This document shows, in pieces, positions 16,349-24,632 of a stretch of DNA of 64,000 nt. Where the stretch lies: positions 93,459-157,458 of the forward strand of contig NZ_FOPC01000006.1 of the NCBI RefSeq assembly GCF_900113375.1, given 5' to 3'. Position 1 is the first letter of the stretch. Each line of letters begins with the position of its first letter. Under the pieces are notes generated by a model. The model saw nothing but the letters and a program-made list of their open reading frames with translations, had not been told where the DNA came from and did not search any database. Made by a program: the position numbers and the translations under genes. This DNA is from Algoriphagus hitonicola. GTDB taxonomy: Bacteria > Bacteroidota > Bacteroidia > Cytophagales > Cyclobacteriaceae.

Positions 16349-17496
16349 GATTTGATCGGTTTGATTCGTTTGATAGCTTCCAGGATTTTGAATTCGGGCA
16401 TGCAAAGCGAAATCCGCACATGCTGAACTCCTTTGCTGCCAAAAATATGTCCCGGGGTGATAAAGATGTTTTTTTCGTAAAGTAAGAAGTTGACTAATTC
16501 ATCGGCTGATTTTCCTTCGGGTAGCTTGCACCAAACAAAAAGCCCAGATTGCTCTTTCGTATAGCTAAGTTCGAGTGAATCGGCCAATTGCCAGACCAGT
16601 TTTCTTCGGTTTTCATATTGTTGATTGAGTTCGTCAAACCAGCTTTTGGGTAAGTTCAACGCTGCTACAGCTCCTTTTTGGATGCCCAAAAACATTCCGG
16701 AATCCATATTTGATTTCACCTTCAGTACTGCCGAAATCCACTCCGCTTTACCACAGAGCATACCGACTCTCCAGCCTGGAATATTGAAAGTTTTACTCAG
16801 GGAATTGAGCTCCATCGCAACATCTTTTCCTCCAGTGACATGGAGAATACTCATCGGATTTGGGTTGAGAATGTGGCTGTAGGGATTGTCGTTAACAAGC
16901 AGGATTTGATGTTTTTCGGCAAACCGGATTAGCTTACTAAAGATCTCTTTACTTCCCCGAGCCCCCGTCGGCATATGCGGATAATTCACCCACATGATTT
17001 TTACTTTTGACAAATCTCTCGACTCGATTTCCTCCCAATCGGGTTCCCCATTTTCCAAAAGATTATAATCCATCGGATGACATTCGAGCAGTTCCGTGAC
17101 CGAGCGATAAGTTGGATAGCCAGGGTTAGGGATCAGCACTTCATCACCGGGATTCAAGAAAGCTAAACTCACATGCATGATTCCCTCCTTACTTCCCATC
17201 AAGGGAAGAATTTCCTGAAAAGGATTGAGGCTTACGTCAAAAGCCTGCTCGTAGTAAGCAGCCATGGCTGTTCGGAGTTCAGGAATTCCCTGATAGGACT
17301 GATAGCCATGAGCCTGGGATTGATCCGCAGCATTCTTTAGAGCGGTTTTGACCGAATCAGCAGGGGCTAAATCGGGACTTCCAATTCCTAAATTGATCAC
17401 GGGCTTTCCCTCTGCAATCAACTGATTGACCTCTCTTAACTTTGCGGAAAAATAATATTCCTGAATCGAATCGATCCGTTTTGCATATCCCTTCAT
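16345..17496 (-). CDS. Class I/II PLP aminotransferase of the aromatic operon
   Basis: A 383-residue fold-type I aminotransferase. The PLP-lysine motif is SLSKTFNIPGWRVG (about residue 235), with NYPHMPTGA upstream and the C-terminal arginine in HVRISLCMPE. Placement between pheA and tyrA, with 4-bp ATGA overlaps at both ends, indicates transamination of phenylpyruvate and 4-hydroxyphenylpyruvate as the last step to Phe and Tyr. Aspartate aminotransferase-like specificity cannot be excluded by sequence. Confidence 0.88.
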   Translation of the reverse strand: MKGYAKRIDSIQEYYFSAKLREVNQLIAEGKPVINLGIGSPDLAPADSVKTALKNAADQSQAHGYQSYQGIPELRTAMAAYYEQAFDVSLNPFQEILPLMGSKEGIMHVSLAFLNPGDEVLIPNPGYPTYRSVTELLECHPMDYNLLENGEPDWEEIESRDLSKVKIMWVNYPHMPTGARGSKEIFSKLIRFAEKHQILLVNDNPYSHILNPNPMSILHVTGGKDVAMELNSLSKTFNIPGWRVGMLCGKAEWISAVLKVKSNMDSGMFLGIQKGAVAALNLPKSWFDELNQQYENRRKLVWQLADSLELSYTKEQSGLFVWCKLPEGKSADELVNFLLYEKNIFITPGHIFGSKGVQHVRISLCMPEFKILEAIKRIKPIKS

Positions 17497-18314
17497 GGCT
17501 TTCTACTCTTATATTCTCCGAAGATTTTCAGGTCCCCGAAATCACTTTTTACTTGCTCCATTGCCGATTTATACTGTTCTCTGTTTTCAAAAACCGCATC
17601 TATGAAAAAGGAATATTCCCAGGGCTTTTCCATTACGGGGATGGATTGGATTTTACTGAGGTTGAGCCCAAAATCAGCCAACATGGTCAGTAATTTTGCC
17701 AAGCCTCCGGATTCGTTTTTGATGGTTATTTTTAGCGAAGCTTTGTTTGCTTCTTCGCTTCTTTTGGGACTTTTTCTTAAAATGATAAAGCGGGTAAAAT
17801 TGTTTTTGACGGTTTGGATATCCTCGGCCAGAATCTCCAATCCATAAATATCTGCTGCAATTTTACTGGCAATAGCTGCTGTACCGCTTAGTTTTTCATC
17901 TTGGATTCGTTTGGCAACAGTAGCGGTATCGATATCGTCTTTTTGCGCTAGTTTTGGGAATTGTCCTAAAAACTGTTTGCACTGCAAAAGTGCCATAGGA
18001 TGAGATCGAACTTCAGTCAGGGCTTGAATTTCTTGACCCGGAAGAGCCATCAGTTGATGCGAAATCGGCAAGTAAAATTCATCCCAAATGTGTAATTCAT
18101 ACCGATCAATCAAATCGTAATTAGGAAGAATGGCTCCGGCAATGGAGTTTTCGATTGCCATCACAGCCACGTCCGCAACTTCCTCCGCCACAGCTTTGGC
18201 TACGGGTTCGAAGGTGCTGAAGGGAATTATTTCGCAATTTTCCCCAAATTCCAACAAGGCCACTTGATGATGGAATGAACCCGGGATTCCCTGAATGGCA
18301 ACTTTTAGGCTCAT
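17493..18314 (-). CDS. pheA: Prephenate dehydratase
   Basis: A 273-residue monofunctional PheA without chorismate mutase. The dehydratase domain (1-180) starts VAIQGIPGSFHHQVAL and ends with the catalytic NNFTRFIIL motif. The C-terminal ACT domain (about 195-273) has ESGGLAKLLTMLADFGLNLSKIQS, which binds Phe for feedback inhibition. It converts prephenate to phenylpyruvate. Start ATG 18314 overlaps the aroA stop as ATGA; the longer frame to 18347 would run into aroA. Confidence 0.93.
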   Translation of the reverse strand: MSLKVAIQGIPGSFHHQVALLEFGENCEIIPFSTFEPVAKAVAEEVADVAVMAIENSIAGAILPNYDLIDRYELHIWDEFYLPISHQLMALPGQEIQALTEVRSHPMALLQCKQFLGQFPKLAQKDDIDTATVAKRIQDEKLSGTAAIASKIAADIYGLEILAEDIQTVKNNFTRFIILRKSPKRSEEANKASLKITIKNESGGLAKLLTMLADFGLNLSKIQSIPVMEKPWEYSFFIDAVFENREQYKSAMEQVKSDFGDLKIFGEYKSRKP

Positions 18315-19534
18315 AATTGCTGTGTTGTGATGCCGGCAAGCTGGCAATGCTTCCAGAAGCTGGGGTAGCTTTTATTGACCACAGAGGGATCCTCGATGAT
18401 GACTTGGGTTTTAGTCAGCAAAGGCATAAAAGCCATGGCCATGCGATGATCATCGTAGGTGTGGATTTTGACTTCGTGAGGCATGGTCACAGAGGGAATC
18501 ACCTGAAAGACATCGGGCTCGATTTCTTTAAGTTGGGCGTTGAACCTGGCAAGTTCTTCCTGCAGAGCAAAAATCCGATCGGTTTCTTTGATTCGAAGGC
18601 TTTCCAAGCCGGTGAAAATTGAATTTTGGCCTAATATGGCGCAGGTGACTGCTACTGTTTGGGCGAGATCGGGACAATGGGTGAAGTCGTAGGTTTCCAG
18701 TCCTTTGACGGCTTGTTTTTCCAGCAAAACACCATCTTTTTCGAAAGTACTGCGAATTCCCAATCGATCCATAATTTCCACGATGGCTGAATCCCCCTGC
18801 AAACTGTCTTTTTTTAACCCTTTGAGAAACAAAGTTCCTGAATCTGCACAAGCCAAAAGACTAAACCAATAACTGGCTCCGGACCAGTCGCTTTCTACCG
18901 AAAAAGTGGAAGGCTGATAGGATTGATGCTTGACCGTAATGCGATTTTCTTCCCAGGTATACGCAATGCCGAAATTTCGCATCAATTCAAGTGTCATTTC
19001 GATGTAAGTTCGGCTACCGACTTTTCCTTCCAGTTCCAATTCCAACCCCATCGGCAAAATCGGAGCAATCATCAGCATGGCCGAAATATATTGACTGGAA
19101 ACATCTCCTCGGATTTTCACCTGATTGGTGGTTTGTTCATTCAATCCATGAATAGCGAGAGGAGGGTAGCCTTCAATATTTAAATAGTGGATTTCCGCTC
19201 CGATGGCTCTTAAGGCATCCACCAAAATACCTATAGGCCGCTCACACATACGCGGAGTGCCAGTCATCACCTTCTTTTGATTAGTGACTGTGCCATAAGC
19301 AGTCAAAAATCGCATGGTTGTACCTGCATCCAATACATCAAAAACCGGTGGATTGGTTTTTAGCAAGTTGATCATCGTTTGAGTATCACGAGCTTCTGCC
19401 AAATTGCTGATTTGGTTTTCTCCTTCGGTCAGCGCATCGATGATTAGCACCCGGTTGGATTCACTTTTAGAAGAAGGAAGGGGGATTTGAACTGTCTCAA
19501 AATCGGATTTTTGTGATAATTGGAGCAGCTCCAT
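18311..19534 (-). CDS. aroA: 3-phosphoshikimate 1-carboxyvinyltransferase (EPSP synthase)
   Basis: A 407-residue enzyme from ATG 19534; a TTG at 19549 is the alternative. It joins PEP to shikimate-3-phosphate. Characteristic motifs are SKSESNRVLI at the N-terminus, TMRFLTAYG, GDVSSQYISAML and DDHRMAMAF near the C-terminus. It is slightly shorter than typical AroA but has the main motifs. It sits between aroB and pheA in the aromatic operon. Confidence 0.92.
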   Translation of the reverse strand: MELLQLSQKSDFETVQIPLPSSKSESNRVLIIDALTEGENQISNLAEARDTQTMINLLKTNPPVFDVLDAGTTMRFLTAYGTVTNQKKVMTGTPRMCERPIGILVDALRAIGAEIHYLNIEGYPPLAIHGLNEQTTNQVKIRGDVSSQYISAMLMIAPILPMGLELELEGKVGSRTYIEMTLELMRNFGIAYTWEENRITVKHQSYQPSTFSVESDWSGASYWFSLLACADSGTLFLKGLKKDSLQGDSAIVEIMDRLGIRSTFEKDGVLLEKQAVKGLETYDFTHCPDLAQTVAVTCAILGQNSIFTGLESLRIKETDRIFALQEELARFNAQLKEIEPDVFQVIPSVTMPHEVKIHTYDDHRMAMAFMPLLTKTQVIIEDPSVVNKSYPSFWKHCQLAGITTQQL

Positions 19535-19551
19535 AGCTTGAGTTTCCAAGA

Positions 19552-20583
19552 TTAGATAGTGGTATAATAGGTTAAGGCTTGTGTCATTTCTCCCCGGCTG
19601 ACGGGAATATTATAGGTGCAGCTTCCGATCGATTGCAAGAGTGAAAATAGAATAGTCTTCCCTTCATTTTTCTTATCCTGAAGGCAAAGCTCCAGAATTG
19701 CTTCCCATTCGGACGATTCGATTTCTATTTTCCCATACACCTGAATCAATTTTTCGGCGATTTCGAAAAGCTCTTTTTTTGCTAAACCGGTTTTTTCTGC
19801 TGAAAGCCAAGCTTCGCAAATCATTCCTGCGGCGATGGCTTCTCCGTGAAGGAGATGTTTGGGTCCGTTGAGATAAAAGGTCTCCAGGGCATGTCCCAAG
19901 GTATGACCAAAGTTGAGGATTTTTCGAAGTCCAAGTTCTTTTGGGTCTTCCTGTACCACTTGTTTTTTGATCTCTACCGAATGCGATATCAGTGAAGTCC
20001 AGTCGTTTTGATCCCAGTTTTGAAAATTAAGGGAATCAAAATAAGCCCTATCTTGAATCAAACCGTGTTTGATAACTTCGGCAAACCCGGAGCGAAGTTC
20101 TTGCTTTGGTAGGGTTCGGAGAAATTTGGAAGAGATCAAAACGACCTCAGGTTCATTGAATACGCCCAAATGGTTTTTAAATCCTTGAAAATCCACGCCT
20201 AATTTACCGCCTACACTGGCATCGACCTGAGAAAGCAGAGTCGTGGGCATATTGATAAATCGAATGCCGCGCTTGTAGATGCTGGCGCAAAATCCCCCCA
20301 TATCCCCGAGTACTCCTCCGCCCAAATTGAGTATTAACGCTTTTCTATCCAGCGCCAATTCGGTCATTTTTTCCCAAATCTCCGAGCAGGTTTTCAACGT
20401 TTTGAATTCCTCTCCGGGGGAGATGGTAAAAACGGAATGCTTTGGAAGACTTTTTTCAATCAAAGGATAGCAATCCCGAAGGGTGTTTTGGTCGGTCAAA
20501 ACCAAAAGCTGAGAAAAATCCAGCGACTGGATTTCCTCCTTGATTAAAGCTTCCGGGCTTGGATGGAATATTACTGGATTCAC
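19552..20583 (-). CDS. aroB: 3-dehydroquinate synthase
   Basis: A 343-residue enzyme from a GTG start at 20583. It cyclises DAHP to 3-dehydroquinate using NAD and a divalent metal. Visible motifs are NAD-binding GGGVLGDMGGF (about 92-102), TTLLSQVDASVGGK, FAEVIKHGLI and the metal-binding histidines of NFGHTLGHALE. It is the second gene of the operon, 86 bp after the DAHP synthase; a short hairpin in that gap (20621-20643) has no U-tract and should not end transcription. Confidence 0.93.
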   Translation of the reverse strand: MNPVIFHPSPEALIKEEIQSLDFSQLLVLTDQNTLRDCYPLIEKSLPKHSVFTISPGEEFKTLKTCSEIWEKMTELALDRKALILNLGGGVLGDMGGFCASIYKRGIRFINMPTTLLSQVDASVGGKLGVDFQGFKNHLGVFNEPEVVLISSKFLRTLPKQELRSGFAEVIKHGLIQDRAYFDSLNFQNWDQNDWTSLISHSVEIKKQVVQEDPKELGLRKILNFGHTLGHALETFYLNGPKHLLHGEAIAAGMICEAWLSAEKTGLAKKELFEIAEKLIQVYGKIEIESSEWEAILELCLQDKKNEGKTILFSLLQSIGSCTYNIPVSRGEMTQALTYYTTI

Positions 20584-20669
20584 AGGAATTAAATTTCAGA
20601 GCAAGTTAATTCAAAATGAGGAAGGGGAGGAGATTTCCCCTTCTTCAGTTTCGCTCAGCCGATAAATTT

Positions 20670-21767
20670 TTACTTTTTGATGGGTTCTGCTTCTCTCAGT
20701 TGCTTTTCTTGACGCTTCACCGACTCTTCGTGAATGGTATAAAGCAGCTCTTTCATAAATTTTTCACTGAGATTTTTTGCCACGCCTTTTTGAGTTCGGC
20801 TTTCCATCACTTCTTTCCAGCGGTTGGATTGGAATACAGTCAGGTGATGTTCGCGTTTGTGCTCTCCGATTTGATCGATGACCGCAAATCGTTCCTGTAA
20901 AATATCCAAAAGCTGATCGTCTAAGTGATCCACGGCACGACGAAGGTCTTGTAGACGCTCATCCGGTTTCATGTTTTCCAAAGGCTCTTTGAAATCAATC
21001 GAATCAATCATCTCTTTCAATCGAGCGGGAGTCACTTGCTGCTTGGCGTCCGACCAGGCTTTGTCAGGATCATGATGAGTCTCGATCATCAAGCCATCGA
21101 GGCCAAAGTTCATCGCGCGCTGTGCCACTTCCAAAAGCCCATCTCTTCGGCCCACGATATGCGAGGGGTCATTGATTACTTCCATTCCAGTCCAAACCCG
21201 CTTCAGATGAATCGGCATGGACCAGTTGGGTTTGTTTCTGAATCGCTTGTCATAAGCATCCGAGAATCCGCGGTGAATTGCCGCCAATTTATCAATCCCT
21301 ACCGCATGCATTCGTTCCAAAGCGCCCATCCACAAATCCAAATCTGGGTTCATCGGGTTTTTGACCATCACTGGCACATCTGACCCACGAAGCGCTTCGG
21401 CGATTTCCTGTACGGCAAAAGGATTGACGGTAGTCCGGGCCCCGATCCAAAGCACATCTATTTTGTGTTTGAGCGCCATTTCTGCATGTGCGGCATTTCC
21501 CACTTCCACGGTAATAGGAATATTCAAGTGATGTCGAACGATCTCCATCCACTTGAGACCTTCTTCACCAACCCCTTCGAAGGATCCTGGACGGGTTCTT
21601 GGTTTCCAGATTCCAGCTCTGAAAAGCTGTGGAATCATGTTTTCTTCCTTCATTTCCTTACAAATCTGTTCGATTTGCTCCGGTGTCTCCGCAGAACAAG
21701 GTCCTGCGATGATCAGTGGGGTGGTGAGACCTAGTCCCCAGTCTTTGATTTGTTTGTGCGGCTTCAT
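20670..21767 (-). CDS. Bifunctional DAHP synthase / chorismate mutase type II (attenuator-controlled copy)
   Basis: A 365-residue fusion. Residues 1-260 are a type I DAHP synthase of the AroF/KDO8P-synthase-like group (IIAGPCSAE, GIWKPRTRPGSFEG, IGARTTVNPF, VMVKNP, IHRGFS, INDPSHIVGRR, MIETHHDPDKAWSDAKQQVTP). Residues 270-350 are an AroQ chorismate mutase (LQDLRRAVDHLDDQLLDILQERFAVIDQIGEHKR). It makes DAHP and also converts chorismate to prephenate, the first and branch-point steps of Phe/Tyr synthesis. It is the first gene after the Phe/Tyr leader peptide and terminator. A second copy lies at 22149-23216. Confidence 0.93.
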   Translation of the reverse strand: MKPHKQIKDWGLGLTTPLIIAGPCSAETPEQIEQICKEMKEENMIPQLFRAGIWKPRTRPGSFEGVGEEGLKWMEIVRHHLNIPITVEVGNAAHAEMALKHKIDVLWIGARTTVNPFAVQEIAEALRGSDVPVMVKNPMNPDLDLWMGALERMHAVGIDKLAAIHRGFSDAYDKRFRNKPNWSMPIHLKRVWTGMEVINDPSHIVGRRDGLLEVAQRAMNFGLDGLMIETHHDPDKAWSDAKQQVTPARLKEMIDSIDFKEPLENMKPDERLQDLRRAVDHLDDQLLDILQERFAVIDQIGEHKREHHLTVFQSNRWKEVMESRTQKGVAKNLSEKFMKELLYTIHEESVKRQEKQLREAEPIKK

Positions 21768-21788
21768 ACGGTTTGAGCGTTTTAAATG

Positions 21789-21821
21789 AAAAAAGCCCGA
21801 CTCTTTCGAACCGGGCTTTTT
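21789..21821 (-). terminator. Attenuator terminator hairpin before the Phe/Tyr operon
   Basis: On the minus strand GCCCG (21816-21812), a 12-base loop, CGGGC (21799-21795), then T6 (21794-21789), with an A-run pairing to the T-run. It stands 22 bases before the DAHP synthase start and 17 bases after the leader peptide stop. An 11-bp alternative pairing, segment 21863-21874 with 21806-21816, would consume the whole 5' arm and act as antiterminator. Confidence 0.88.
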
Positions 21822-21837
21822 GTGTTTTATTTTTCTT

Positions 21838-21930
21838 TTAGTTTTTGGCTAGGGAATACACAGCTCCGATTCGATTTTTGATTCGAAAGTAAAAATAAAA
21901 GAAAGTAAAATAGATCGCTGTGATTAACAT
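21838..21930 (-). CDS. Phe/Tyr leader peptide of transcription attenuator
   Basis: A 30-codon ORF from ATG 21930 to TAA 21838-21840. Residues 7-15 read YFTFFYFYF (codons at 21912-21886), so eight of nine consecutive codons are Phe or Tyr; there is no Trp. It is followed by an intrinsic terminator and then by the Phe/Tyr biosynthetic operon. This is the classical layout of a ribosome-stalling leader such as pheL: scarcity of charged tRNA-Phe or tRNA-Tyr should stall the ribosome on the run and allow the antiterminator to form. It is too short for normal gene finders. No clear Shine-Dalgarno is seen, which is usual in Bacteroidota. Confidence 0.85.
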   Translation of the reverse strand: MLITAIYFTFFYFYFRIKNRIGAVYSLAKN

Positions 21931-22038
21931 GTCGTAAATGTAAGTGGGGATTTTTTAAATGCAAAATAATTTTCGCCAATTTTTTTATTGAATCGATAAT
22001 TTAACCAACGTTCTTTTAGGATATTTTAAATATCAGTT

Positions 22039-22046
22039 CAAATTTA
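22039..22046 (-). promoter_or_regulatory. Candidate -7 element for the leader transcript
   Basis: A perfect TAnnTTTG match (TAAATTTG on the minus strand) about 110 bases upstream of the leader start. I do not see a convincing -33 TTG at the right spacing. A weaker TATTTTG lies nearer the leader. The 22047-22148 remainder is A/T-rich with no gene. Confidence 0.35.
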
Positions 22047-22148
22047 CCCTGATTTGGCATAAAATTTCGTTTTTTCAGAAAATACAGATTAAATATATTG
22101 ATTATTTAATTGTTGAGAAATTTCAAAGGGAATTAGCTCCGAATTAGG

Positions 22149-23216
22149 CTATTTCCGATCTAAAATTTCGGTTTGCTTTCGGATGGATTCCTGATGGAGC
22201 AGTCCGAAAATCTCTTGGATCAATTCGGGATTGATGGCTAGTTTTTCAGCCCATTCGGGTCGGGTTTTAAAGATTTCCTTCCATCGCTCCATCTGCAGCA
22301 CGGCGACATTATTCAGTTTTTTGTATTCCCCGATTTTCTCCACGAGTTCCATCCTACGATGCAGCGCTTCCAGCAAATCGTGATCGGCTTGATCAATTTG
22401 ATGGCGGATTTCTTCTAACTGATTGAGGGTTTCTTGGCTTTCGAAGCGGACTTTCCGGGTTTTGAGATTTTGGAGCAAAAGCTGAAGATCTTCGGGAGTA
22501 AGCTGCTGCTCGGCATCGGACCAGGCCAAATCGGGAGTGTAATGCGATTCGATCATCAATCCGTCAAAATTCAGGTCAAGAGCCTTCTGCGCGATGATTG
22601 GTACCAAAGATCTTTTGCCACTGATATGTGAAGGATCATTGATCATCATCATATCCGGGAAGTAGGTTCGGAATTCCACCGCGATTTGCCATAGTGGAGA
22701 GTTGCGATGGACTACATCCCTGAAATTGCTAAATCCCCGGTGAATGACCGCGATATCTGATATTCCGGCTTTTTGGATTCGCTCCACCGCTCCAATCCAA
22801 AGGCTCAAATCTGCATTGACCGGATTTTTGATCATGACGGGAATTGAAGTTCCTCTTAGGCTTTCCGCAATTTCCTGCACTGTGAATGGATTGACGGTTG
22901 ATCTCGCACCGATCCAGAAAATATCGACGCCATGCTTGAGCGCTTCCTCTACATGTCGGGCAGAAGCTACTTCCGTGGCAAATTTAAATCTCAGCTGTTT
23001 TTTTGAATCCTGAATCCAGGGCAGTGCTATGGAGCCAAGGCCTTCAAAGCTTCCTGGCCGGGTGCGGGGTTTCCAAATACCCCCACGTATGATTTCTATG
23101 CCTTGATTGACGAGCGGAGTGATGGTACTCATGAATTGCTCGGGAGATTCCACACTACAGGGACCTGCGATAATTAGCGGTTTGCCGAGTTGGCTTTTTT
23201 CGAAAATGGCTTCCAA
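22149..23216 (-). CDS. Second bifunctional DAHP synthase / chorismate mutase
   Basis: A 355-residue paralogue of the copy at 20670, with the same order: DAHP synthase (1-255; LIIAGPCSVESPEQF, GIWKPRTRPGSFEG, IGARSTVNPFTVQE, VIHRGFS, MINDPSHISGKRS) then AroQ chorismate mutase (270-345; LEEIRHQIDQADHDLLEALHRRMELVEKIGEYK). The start is TTG at 23216; an upstream in-frame stop leaves no ATG. The two copies differ at many positions, suggesting distinct feedback properties (inference). It is read before the leader/attenuator and so escapes that control unless its transcript reads on. Confidence 0.92.
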   Translation of the reverse strand: MEAIFEKSQLGKPLIIAGPCSVESPEQFMSTITPLVNQGIEIIRGGIWKPRTRPGSFEGLGSIALPWIQDSKKQLRFKFATEVASARHVEEALKHGVDIFWIGARSTVNPFTVQEIAESLRGTSIPVMIKNPVNADLSLWIGAVERIQKAGISDIAVIHRGFSNFRDVVHRNSPLWQIAVEFRTYFPDMMMINDPSHISGKRSLVPIIAQKALDLNFDGLMIESHYTPDLAWSDAEQQLTPEDLQLLLQNLKTRKVRFESQETLNQLEEIRHQIDQADHDLLEALHRRMELVEKIGEYKKLNNVAVLQMERWKEIFKTRPEWAEKLAINPELIQEIFGLLHQESIRKQTEILDRK

Positions 23217-23346
23217 GGATTGTGAATTAGTTAGCTCTTAAACTGCGGGCTGTGGGCTTTGGTTCGAACTGTAAAGAAACAGGTTTTTCTCTGCCCGAAA
23301 CTTTCCAATATTCCTAACAAAAGGAAAGCAGAAGTGGTTTTTTTGA

Positions 23347-23354
23347 TATCTTTG
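23347..23354 (+). promoter_or_regulatory. Candidate -7 element for proline dehydrogenase
   Basis: TATCTTTG, a perfect TAnnTTTG match, 18 bases before ATG 23373; no clear -33 TTG. It supports the downstream start, since the longer reading frame begins upstream of this element. Confidence 0.4.
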
Positions 23355-23372
23355 CACCTTTATTTGCGCAAT

Positions 23373-24554
23373 ATGCCTGTAAAACCCAAAATTTCTTTTG
23401 AGAACCTTGAAGTAGCCTTTGCTTCAAAAAGTGACGCCGAACTTCGGAAAATGTATCTGATTTTTGCGACACTGAATAATAATCTGATTTCTGAATTGGG
23501 AATCGGATTGGCTAATCTGGCCTTTAAATTACGGTTTCCCGTCAAAGGCATCATGAAAAAGACCATGTTTGGTCATTTTTGTGGGGGAGAGACAATTTCC
23601 GAAAGTATTGAAGCCAGTAGGAAACTTGCCGAATATGGAGTGCATTCCATTTTGGATTTGTCGGTAGAAGGGAAAGGCGATGAGAAAAGCTTCAACCAAA
23701 CTACCGATGAGATTTTCCAAACGATGATCGAATCTTCCAAAACCAATTTTATGCCTTTTGGGGTGTTTAAAACCACGGGCTTGGGTGATTATCACATTAT
23801 GGAGAAAATTCAGTTGGGAAAAGCCCTGACTGATCAGGAAAAAGAGGCCTTTGAACGAGTCAAAATCCGGGTGGATCGACTATGTAAAGCAGCCCATGAT
23901 CTGGGGTTGAAAATACTGGTGGATGCAGAAGACAGCTGGTATCAAAATACCATCGACGATCTGGCCTACGAGATGATGGAAAAGTACAATCAAGAAAGAA
24001 GCGTGGTATACAATACCTATCAAATGTATCGCCATGATTCCCTGGAGCGATTGAAAAAGGCCCATCAAATTGCTCTGGAAAAAGGTTATAATTTTGCCGC
24101 CAAGCCAGTCCGTGGTGCCTATATGGAAAAGGAACGAGAGCGTGCTGAGGAAATGGGTTACCTTGACCCGATTCAACCAAACAAAGCGGCTACAGATCGG
24201 GATTATGATGCTGCTATTGAATATAGCGTGAAAAACCGGATCGCCTTAGTTTGTGCCACACACAATGAAAAAAGCTGCCTGAAGCTTACCGAGTGGATGG
24301 ATGAATGTGACATTAATCCCAAATCGGATTTGGTTTATTTCTCCCAACTATATGGAATGAGTGATAATATTTCATTCAATCTGGCCAAGGCAGGGTACAA
24401 TGTGGTCAAATACGTTCCCTATGGGCCAGTGGAAAAAGTAATGCCGTATTTGACTCGGAGAGCAGCTGAAAACAGCTCGATTGCCGGTCAAAGCAGTCGG
24501 GAGTTTGAGTTGGTACGAAGAGAAATGAAGCGGAGAAAAGGGGAAAGTAAGTAG
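23373..24554 (+). CDS. Proline dehydrogenase family protein
   Basis: A 393-residue FAD enzyme that oxidises proline to pyrroline-5-carboxylate, the first step of proline catabolism. The PRODH barrel is marked by ILVDAEDSWYQ, NTYQMYRHDSLERL, KPVRGAYMEKERERA (flavin/substrate arginines), CATHNEKS, and YVPYGPVEKVMPYLTRRAAEN near the C-terminus. It is a monofunctional, Bacteroidota-length enzyme; the P5C dehydrogenase is not nearby. Start ATG 23373 is chosen over the longer frame to 23259 on family length and the -7 element at 23347. Confidence 0.92.
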   Translation: MPVKPKISFENLEVAFASKSDAELRKMYLIFATLNNNLISELGIGLANLAFKLRFPVKGIMKKTMFGHFCGGETISESIEASRKLAEYGVHSILDLSVEGKGDEKSFNQTTDEIFQTMIESSKTNFMPFGVFKTTGLGDYHIMEKIQLGKALTDQEKEAFERVKIRVDRLCKAAHDLGLKILVDAEDSWYQNTIDDLAYEMMEKYNQERSVVYNTYQMYRHDSLERLKKAHQIALEKGYNFAAKPVRGAYMEKERERAEEMGYLDPIQPNKAATDRDYDAAIEYSVKNRIALVCATHNEKSCLKLTEWMDECDINPKSDLVYFSQLYGMSDNISFNLAKAGYNVVKYVPYGPVEKVMPYLTRRAAENSSIAGQSSREFELVRREMKRRKGESK

Positions 24555-24632
24555 TATGCAGTCTCAGGAGTCAGTGGGCAGTAGCGGTAAATATGAAATT
24601 AGGTAATAAAACATAAATTATAAATCAATAAA

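Noticed and set aside
20621..20643. GAAGGGG/CCCCTTC hairpin between the DAHP synthase and aroB
   Set aside because: No U-tract on the transcribed strand; a terminator here would cut an operon whose other joints are tightly coupled.
21838..22148. T-box riboswitch upstream of the aromatic operon
   Set aside because: No T-box sequence or specifier stem is seen; the coding leader peptide explains the region better.
23255..23275. GGTTCGAAC reminiscent of a tRNA T-arm
   Set aside because: No acceptor stem, anticodon arm or CCA context around it; it lies in a short divergent promoter region.
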